The notes below the pieces were generated by a model that saw only the letters and a list, made by a program, of their open reading frames with translations, made no database searches and was not told where the DNA came from. DNA of 47,429 nt from Bryobacterales bacterium (GTDB taxonomy: Bacteria > Acidobacteriota > Terriglobia > Bryobacterales > Bryobacteraceae): positions 1 to 47,429 of the forward strand of contig DAIDHC010000067.1 of NCBI GenBank assembly GCA_027452065.1. Reading direction: 5' to 3'. Both the position numbers and the translations under genes were made by a program. Positions 43,401 through 47,429 of this stretch are shown piece after piece (position 1 is the first letter of the stretch; every line of letters starts with the position of its first letter).

Positions 43401-45478
43401 TCCAGGCTCCGGATGGGCTCATTCTGGACTGCGACTACAACTCGGACCTGTTTGACGAGGAAACGATCAGCCGCTGGCTGACTTACTACGAAAACGTTCT
43501 GGCCGAGATGGCCGGCGATCCGATGAAGGCCCTCGACCGGGTAGTGTTAGACGCGGCTGAAGTGCACGGACTGGCGGAGGCGTCGCGGGAAAAGGCGGCG
43601 GAAGCACCCCCGGTAGTCTGCGTCCACGAATGGATCAGCGGGCAGGCGCTGCAGACTCCGCAGGCGATCGCCGTCGTCTCGGGCGGCAAGGCCTTGACGT
43701 ATGCCGAGCTGATGAGCGAATCGAACGCGGTGGCGAATTACCTTACCGGTTTGGGCGCGGGCCCGGGGACGGCGGTGGCGGTGTACATGGACCGCGGTCT
43801 GGAAATGATTGTGGCGCTGCTCGGAGTATTGAAGGCCGGTGCGGCCTACATTCCGCTGGATCCGACCTATCCGGCTGAGCGCATCGCATACGTCATGGAG
43901 GACGCGTCGGCCCCGATCGTGCTTACACAGAGAGCCTTGAAGGAGAACCTGAGGATGAGCCGCGCGCGCATCGTGGAGCTCGATGCCGAGTGGGAGTTGA
44001 TCGCGTCGGCGTCAAGCGCCGAACCGGCACGGCGCGCGGGTCCGGGCGACCTGGCGTATCTCATCTACACGTCGGGTTCGACTGGGAAGCCTAAAGGCGT
44101 CGAGATCGAGCATCGCTCGCTGTTCAAGTTGCTGGAGTCGATGCGGAAACGGCCCGGCATGGACGCCACGAGCGTGCTGGTGGCGGTGACGACGATGTCG
44201 TTCGACATCGCGGGGCTGGAACTCTTCCTGCCGCTGTGTGTGGGAGGACGGCTGGTGATCGCCACGCGGGAAGAAGCATCGCAGGGAGCGTGGCTGCTCG
44301 ATCTGCTGAACCGCGCGGGCGCTAACGTGATGCAGGCCACGCCGGTGACCTGGAAACTGCTGCTCGAAGCGGGGTGGAAGGGCACGCCGAAGCTCAAGAT
44401 GCTCTGCGGCGGCGAAGCGCTGCCGAGAGAGCTTGCCGAGGCGATGTTGAATACCGGCTGCGAGCTCTGGAACCTCTATGGTCCGACGGAGACGACCATC
44501 TGGTCGGCCGCCGGCACCGTGGAGCACGGCGAGGGACCGGTGCCCATCGGACCGGCGATCGACAACACGCAACTGCTTGTTCTGGACGAAACCGGGCAAA
44601 TGGCGCCGGTGGGGGTGACGGGCGAGTTGTACATCGGCGGAGCCGGGCTGGCGCGAGGCTATCACAACCGGCCCGAACTGACCGCGACGCAGTTCATTGC
44701 CCATCCTTACGCCGAGGGCGAGCGGTTGTACAAGACAGGAGATCTGGTTCGCCGGCGAGCCGACGGCCTGCTGGAATTCCTCGGCCGCATCGATAATCAG
44801 ATCAAGCTTCGCGGCTACAGGATCGAGTTGGGCGAGGTGGAGACGGCGATTTCGAAATTCCCCTCCGTCCGGGAGGTGGTTGTCGCGCTCCGAGAGGATA
44901 ATCCGGGAGAGAAGCGTCTGGTCTGCTACGTCGAGAGCGACCGAAAGGCACTTTCGGTGACGGATCTGCGGGAGTTTCTGACCGGGAAGCTGCCGAACTA
45001 TATGCTTCCGTCGGCGGTGGTTGTGATGGCGCAGATGCCCCGAACGCCTAACGGCAAGATCGACCGAAAGAGTCTGCCGAAACCGGAGCCGGGAGCCGCC
45101 GGTGCCAAGGCGCCGTACGAAGCGCCGCGCGATGCAAGGGAGACGACTCTGGCAGCCATCTGGGCCGAGGTTCTGAAGCAGGAGCGCGTCGGAATCCGTG
45201 ACAACCTGTTCGAGCTCGGCGCAGATTCGCTGCACATTTTCCAGATCGCCGCCCGCGCGAGCAAGGCGGGCATCACGGTGAACCCGGCGCAGATGCTGAA
45301 AAACCGGACCATCGCGGCGCTGGTGGAGGCGATTGATGGCGCACAGTCCCGGGAGGTGAAGCCGAGCGCTCCGCCTATCGTCGCGGTTCCCAGAGACCGG
45401 TACCGGATGCCCGCTCGGGTCGTTCCTTCCGCCGGGGACAGCGGCGACTCACGGAATCGGTATGCAACCAGAAAATAG
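37496..45478 (+). CDS. Hybrid PKS-NRPS: KS-AT-ACP-aminotransferase-C-A(Gly)-PCP
   Basis: The 2660-residue megasynthase has KS (~4-430), CGCSTS active Cys 180; AT (~520-830), GHSVGE Ser 619, HAFHS 715-719 (malonyl type); ACP (~930-1000), GFDSL Ser 963; an Ala/Pro linker; a PLP class-III aminotransferase (~1130-1565) with NTGSEA, FDEVVTGFR and Lys 1405 in YGKVIGGG; C (~1595-2030), HHIVCDG 1718-1724; A (~2050-2555); and PCP with GADSL Ser 2578. The A code reads D-I-L-Q-L-G-L-I-W-K, the glycine code. There is no KR, DH or ER, so the beta-keto group is left for transamination, as in McyE or mycosubtilin synthase. It should extend the Val starter by malonate, aminate C3, then couple Gly. Confidence 0.94.
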   Translation: MPYEGVAIIGMAGRFPGAPNVETFWRNLENGAESIRRLSAEELEKGAAARMAKVPGFVPARPILEDAEMFDASFFGIHPAEAARIDPQQRVFLECCWAAFEDAGYDPAQAGITAVFAGCSPNTYLLRLLAKRPEMADRFTSAYQVGEYATLLGSNTDFLATRVSYKLNLRGPAYTLHCGCSTSLVAVAQAAQCLLNYQADAALAGGVSITFPQNRGYVYDDGGMASADGHCRAFDERAQGTVFGAGAGVVLLKRLEDAMAAGDHVYAVIKGYGLNNDGAGKVGFTAPSVQGQAQAIAAAQSMADVEPRSITFIEAHGTGTPLGDPVEVAALTSVFRERTSEKEFCALGTLKSNVGHMDVAGGVAGLMKTALCLKHRKLVPTLHFTRPNPRIDLANSPFYVNATGKKWEGPWPLRAGVSSFGVGGTNAHLVVEEAPGRDSVASRRPAHLFVVSARSEQAAQASAEMIAGALESVPEPGSAAFTLAAGRRHFEHRQWAVARDGQAAAAALRSAKDQKRRGTAAKAPVPVAFLFPGQGSQHAGMGAELYETEPVFRAAMQECAGILAPELGCDPLTLIFDSARGEELAETKFAQPALFSIEYALARLWMSWGIRPAAMIGHSVGEFVAACLAGVFRLEDGLKLVAARGRLMQALPRGSMLAVRLGEQEIEPLLGSKISVAAINAPGLTTVSGAEAGIEELEAALAARGVACKRLATSHAFHSPMMDPILEPFTELANRFEFRGPAIPYVSSVTGDWARAEETRTAKYWARHFRLPVRFSEGLAKLINRGGALLEVGPGNALSRLARQQGGEQPQIVASSLGDTSGEKEYRTLLDALGRLWSAGAEVDWQGYFRHEPKRRTPLPGYPFEHRRYGLEDIPVDAAEAPEEAVAIETSSAMGNGSEATGVLCRQESANSFEGNMTQPSENNSDRRAAARAAIARIFEDLSGSDAAAAHPEASFLDLGFDSLFLTQVRQALDKKLGVAISFRQLLDEQGSLDSLAAYAESRIPVEQRTAKPAAPVVSMAAPAPVPARETANAPRSVDGMERILEMQLQAMQQLISSQLSVLRSDGAAVPSVPVATVVAAPAPTAPAVAAPESPKPAQAEPRQEYKAFGPYKPIQRGQFSSLTEKQQEHLRRFTQRYTAKTKGSKDYTQRHRKALADPRAAAGFRAQWKELVYPIVTVRSDGSKLWDVDGNEYIDILNGFGPTVFGHRPDFVVKAVTEQLAEGFEIGPQTPLAGEVADMIAGMTGMERVTFCNTGSEAVVAALRLARTVTGRDKFVMFAGSYHGMFDEVLVRGVRRQGQPAAVPIAPGIPEEKAANVVVLEYGTDESLNYIEQHASEFAAILVEPVQSRHPALQPVEFLRKLRTVTAQAGTALIFDEVVTGFRIHPGGAQALFGIRADLATYGKVIGGGLPVGVLAGSSRFMDALDGGFWSYGDDSYPQTGVTFFAGTFVRHPLAMAATRSVLRHLQTQGPSLQQRLNENTAALVGRIRSMLENAGVPAKIEHFGSIFYFSLAPDLPFGSLFHYHLRDHGIHVQEGFPSFLTTAHTAQDMDRIAEAFEKTIAEMQAAEMLPGNLPATAKVAPINEAPLTESQAEIFLACQMNETASLAFNESFTLRLDGPLDETALRQAFDLLLQRHEALRAVADESGTKQRFETFGTVWTDAVDLSLAEPAERESEFAAILDEEARTHFELSRGPLIRARMVRLEPEAHALVVTAHHIVCDGWSTNVLLDELAALYNAKRRGSKAELPEAMPFGEYARSQEAYFRSEEGSGNERWWVEQFAEIPSPLDLPTDRPRPSVKTYAGATYRRRIGPEARRHIERVGAQMKCTPFVTLLAAFGALLSRLSGQRDIVIGIPTAGQSMAGDQPLVGHCVNFLPLRQRIAAGESCKTHLESVRGALLDAYEHQNFTYGRLLRSLRLPRDPSRLPLIEVQFNVERVGDGTNFDQLAMQVDPNPKAYVTQDIFLNIIQAPDGLILDCDYNSDLFDEETISRWLTYYENVLAEMAGDPMKALDRVVLDAAEVHGLAEASREKAAEAPPVVCVHEWISGQALQTPQAIAVVSGGKALTYAELMSESNAVANYLTGLGAGPGTAVAVYMDRGLEMIVALLGVLKAGAAYIPLDPTYPAERIAYVMEDASAPIVLTQRALKENLRMSRARIVELDAEWELIASASSAEPARRAGPGDLAYLIYTSGSTGKPKGVEIEHRSLFKLLESMRKRPGMDATSVLVAVTTMSFDIAGLELFLPLCVGGRLVIATREEASQGAWLLDLLNRAGANVMQATPVTWKLLLEAGWKGTPKLKMLCGGEALPRELAEAMLNTGCELWNLYGPTETTIWSAAGTVEHGEGPVPIGPAIDNTQLLVLDETGQMAPVGVTGELYIGGAGLARGYHNRPELTATQFIAHPYAEGERLYKTGDLVRRRADGLLEFLGRIDNQIKLRGYRIELGEVETAISKFPSVREVVVALREDNPGEKRLVCYVESDRKALSVTDLREFLTGKLPNYMLPSAVVVMAQMPRTPNGKIDRKSLPKPEPGAAGAKAPYEAPRDARETTLAAIWAEVLKQERVGIRDNLFELGADSLHIFQIAARASKAGITVNPAQMLKNRTIAALVEAIDGAQSREVKPSAPPIVAVPRDRYRMPARVVPSAGDSGDSRNRYATRK

Positions 45479-47429
45479 CGCAATCGCCGGACCGGAGGGG
45501 GAGACGTACCTGCTGCCCGCGTCGATGGCTCAGACGCGGTTCTGGCGGCTGGACCGCCAGCGTCCGGGAAACCCGACGTGGAACCTGCCGGTGCGGTACC
45601 GGCTCGAAGGCGCACTCGATGCGGCGCTCATCGAGAAGGCGTTCCAGGAGATCGTGCAGCGGCATGAACCGCTGCGCGCCCATTTCCAGGAAGTCGACGG
45701 CCAGGTGATGCAGGTGATCCACGCGTGGCAGCCGGTGGCAGTGCCGGTAACCGATCTGCGCCATCTGCCCAAAGCCGCTCAAGATGCGGAAGTGGACCGT
45801 CTGTCGTTCCAGGAGGCCCGGCGAAGCTTTGACCTCGAACGGGGTCCTCTGCTGCGCATACAGTTGCTCAGGACGGGTGACGAAGAGCACCTGTTGCTGG
45901 TGACGCCACATCATTCGGTGGCCGATTACTGGTCCGTGGGAATGATCTCCAACGAGATGGGCGCGCTCTACGAGGCTTACATCGCCGGGCGGCCGGCGGT
46001 GCTGCCCGAGCTGAAAGTGCAATACGGCGACTACGCCGTATGGCAGCACGAGCAGGCCGGCAGCGAAGCGACGCGAATGGGAATCGAGTATTGGAAAGGG
46101 CAGCTCAAGGATCTGCCGCTGGCCGAATTTCCGACCGACCGGCCGCGGCCACCCGAGCCAACCTTCGACGCCAACATCACCTCCCTGCTGCTGCCGGTGG
46201 AGCTGACCAATGCGCTGCGGGACATCGCCAACCGCGAAGGCGCCACATTTTTCAACCTGATGCTGGCGGCGTTTGCGCTCGTGGTAAGGGCTTATACGGG
46301 CAAGACCGATTTCGGCATCGGCACGCAAGTGGCGGGACGGAATTCAGTTGAGCTCGAGCCGCTTATCGGACTGTTCATCAACAATGTCGTTCTTCGTCCC
46401 CGCATGGAGGGCGAGCCGGGATTCGTGGAGTACCTGGCGTCTGTAAACGCGATGGGCGTGGAGGCTCTCGATCATCAAGACGTTCGCTTCGAGCAAGTAC
46501 TGCAGGAGCTGCGGCCGGAGGGGTATCCGAGCTATCACTCGCTGTTCCGCGTGAATTTCATCTGCCAGCGCGATCCGGTCAAGCCGATCGAATTTTCCGG
46601 AATCCGGCTTACGGTGGTGCCATCCAAGTCGCAAGGCGCCCTCTACGAGCTGAACGTATTTCTTGTACTGCGAACCGAGGGATGGCGCCTGGCTTCCGAG
46701 TACAACACCGATCTCTTCGATTCGGCCACCATGGTGCGGCTGTTGGAAGACTACAGGTCGGTGATGGAAGCAATTGTCGCCGATCCCAGGCGTCCGATCT
46801 CGGAGCTAGCACGGGTAGGGCCGGCGGCGGAGCCGAAAACGGAAACGGCAGCAGAGGCGCCGATGGCGACCGGAGCCGGCGAGACCAGCGACTCGTCGGG
46901 CGCCGCCGACGCCTGCGCGTTTCCGATGGCCATTGCGCAGGAGCGATTCTGGCAGCTCGATCAGCTTGCTCCGGGCAACGCCGCGATGAACATGCCGATG
47001 GGGCTTCGGCTCCGCGGGGCTCTCGACGTCGGAGCGCTGGATAAGTCGATCCAAGCGCTGATTGAGCGTCATGAGGCGCTGCGGACTACCTTCGCCGAGA
47101 TTGACGGGACTCCCCGGCAGATCGTGCACCCAAGAATGAGCGTGCAGGTCGAGCAGGTGGACCTGCGCGACCTGCACGAGGCCGAGCGCCAGGTTCGAGC
47201 GCAGCAACTGGTGCATGAAGAGGCCTTGCGGCCGTTTGCTCTCACGCAGGGACCGCTGGTGCGCGTAACGCTGATCGGTCTGGACAAGGAAGAGTCGATT
47301 CTGCTGGTGACAATGCCGCACATTCTGTGCGACGGATGGTCGAGCGGGATCTTCGCCCGGGAATTGGCGGCGCTTTACCGGGCCGCGGTGACAGGCAAAG
47401 AAGCGGGACTCGAGGCACTGCCGATTCAG
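45462..47429 (+). CDS. NRPS beginning with two tandem condensation domains (3' partial)
   Basis: ATG 45462 lies inside the end of the megasynthase gene (17-bp overlap) and opens a frame that runs to the window edge (656 codons seen). The first condensation domain (~15-445) has SMAQTRFW, RHEPLRAHF and the active motif as HHSVADY (150-156), with Tyr replacing Gly, plus YGDYAVW and LFINNVVLR. After a ~40-residue Ala/Ser/Glu linker with no A or PCP domain, a second condensation domain starts (MAIAQERFW, RHEALRTTF). Its motif is PHILCDG (619-625), with the first His replaced by Pro but the catalytic second His kept. The C-C order with no carrier between is unusual. What follows is outside the window. 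Confidence 0.88.
   Translation, partial: MQPENSAIAGPEGETYLLPASMAQTRFWRLDRQRPGNPTWNLPVRYRLEGALDAALIEKAFQEIVQRHEPLRAHFQEVDGQVMQVIHAWQPVAVPVTDLRHLPKAAQDAEVDRLSFQEARRSFDLERGPLLRIQLLRTGDEEHLLLVTPHHSVADYWSVGMISNEMGALYEAYIAGRPAVLPELKVQYGDYAVWQHEQAGSEATRMGIEYWKGQLKDLPLAEFPTDRPRPPEPTFDANITSLLLPVELTNALRDIANREGATFFNLMLAAFALVVRAYTGKTDFGIGTQVAGRNSVELEPLIGLFINNVVLRPRMEGEPGFVEYLASVNAMGVEALDHQDVRFEQVLQELRPEGYPSYHSLFRVNFICQRDPVKPIEFSGIRLTVVPSKSQGALYELNVFLVLRTEGWRLASEYNTDLFDSATMVRLLEDYRSVMEAIVADPRRPISELARVGPAAEPKTETAAEAPMATGAGETSDSSGAADACAFPMAIAQERFWQLDQLAPGNAAMNMPMGLRLRGALDVGALDKSIQALIERHEALRTTFAEIDGTPRQIVHPRMSVQVEQVDLRDLHEAERQVRAQQLVHEEALRPFALTQGPLVRVTLIGLDKEESILLVTMPHILCDGWSSGIFARELAALYRAAVTGKEAGLEALPIQ

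Noticed and set aside
1-47429. CRISPR arrays, tRNA or rRNA genes, insertion sequences
   Set aside because: I saw no regular repeat-spacer pattern, no tRNA-like cloverleaf with a T-loop signature, no rRNA sequence and no transposase gene or terminal inverted repeats.

Overview
The window is GC-rich, with dense genes and many ATGA stop/start overlaps. It joins an exopolysaccharide (EPS) locus of the exosortase-A (XrtA)/PEP-CTERM type to a hybrid NRPS-PKS natural-product locus. The combination of XrtA-type EPS genes, sigma-54 activators without receiver domains, a PEP-CTERM-like protein and megasynthases suggests an environmental Gram-negative bacterium. Acidobacteriota (Solibacter/Bryobacter-like) is my best guess, but no rRNA or other phylogenetic marker is present.

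Region 1 (1-960, + strand): the tail of an unrecognised protein, then a TylF-like SAM methyltransferase.

Region 2 (1013-18726, - strand, read right to left): a tightly packed 14-gene EPS operon. In transcription order it encodes a sigma-54 activator, Wzz/GumC chain-length protein, BY-kinase, polyprenyl sugar-phosphate transferase, GT2, NodB-type deacetylase, FemAB-like protein, alkaline-phosphatase-fold enzyme, GT4-nucleotidyltransferase fusion, GT2, O-antigen-ligase/polymerase, acyltransferase-3, Wzx-like flippase and GT2. Several of these match the XrtA/PEP-CTERM-associated subfamilies. They would start a lipid-linked glycan, build and decorate it, flip it, and polymerise and export it.

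Region 3 (18727-24423): a second sigma-54 activator (- strand) with a clear Rho-independent terminator, an 856-bp control region with dyads and a 17-codon leader ORF, a large TPR protein resembling PrsT, and a secreted PEP-CTERM-like protein preceded by a possible sigma-54 promoter. No exosortase gene is in the window.

Region 4 (24424-47429): two divergent hybrid assembly-line operons around a 1.4-kb control region. The left operon (- strand) encodes a NodU/CmcH carbamoyltransferase, an A-PCP protein (Gly-like code) and a KS-AT-KR-DH-ACP-TE synthase. The right operon (+ strand) encodes an A-PCP loading protein (Val-like code), a 2660-residue KS-AT-ACP-aminotransferase-C-A(Gly)-PCP megasynthase, and a third protein that opens with two tandem condensation domains and runs off the window. 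The simplest reading is a peptide-polyketide in which a Val starter is extended with malonate and beta-aminated to a vicinal diamino acid, then coupled to Gly. The left operon would supply a Gly-derived unsaturated ketide unit, a releasing thioesterase and a carbamoyl group. The product is unknown to me.
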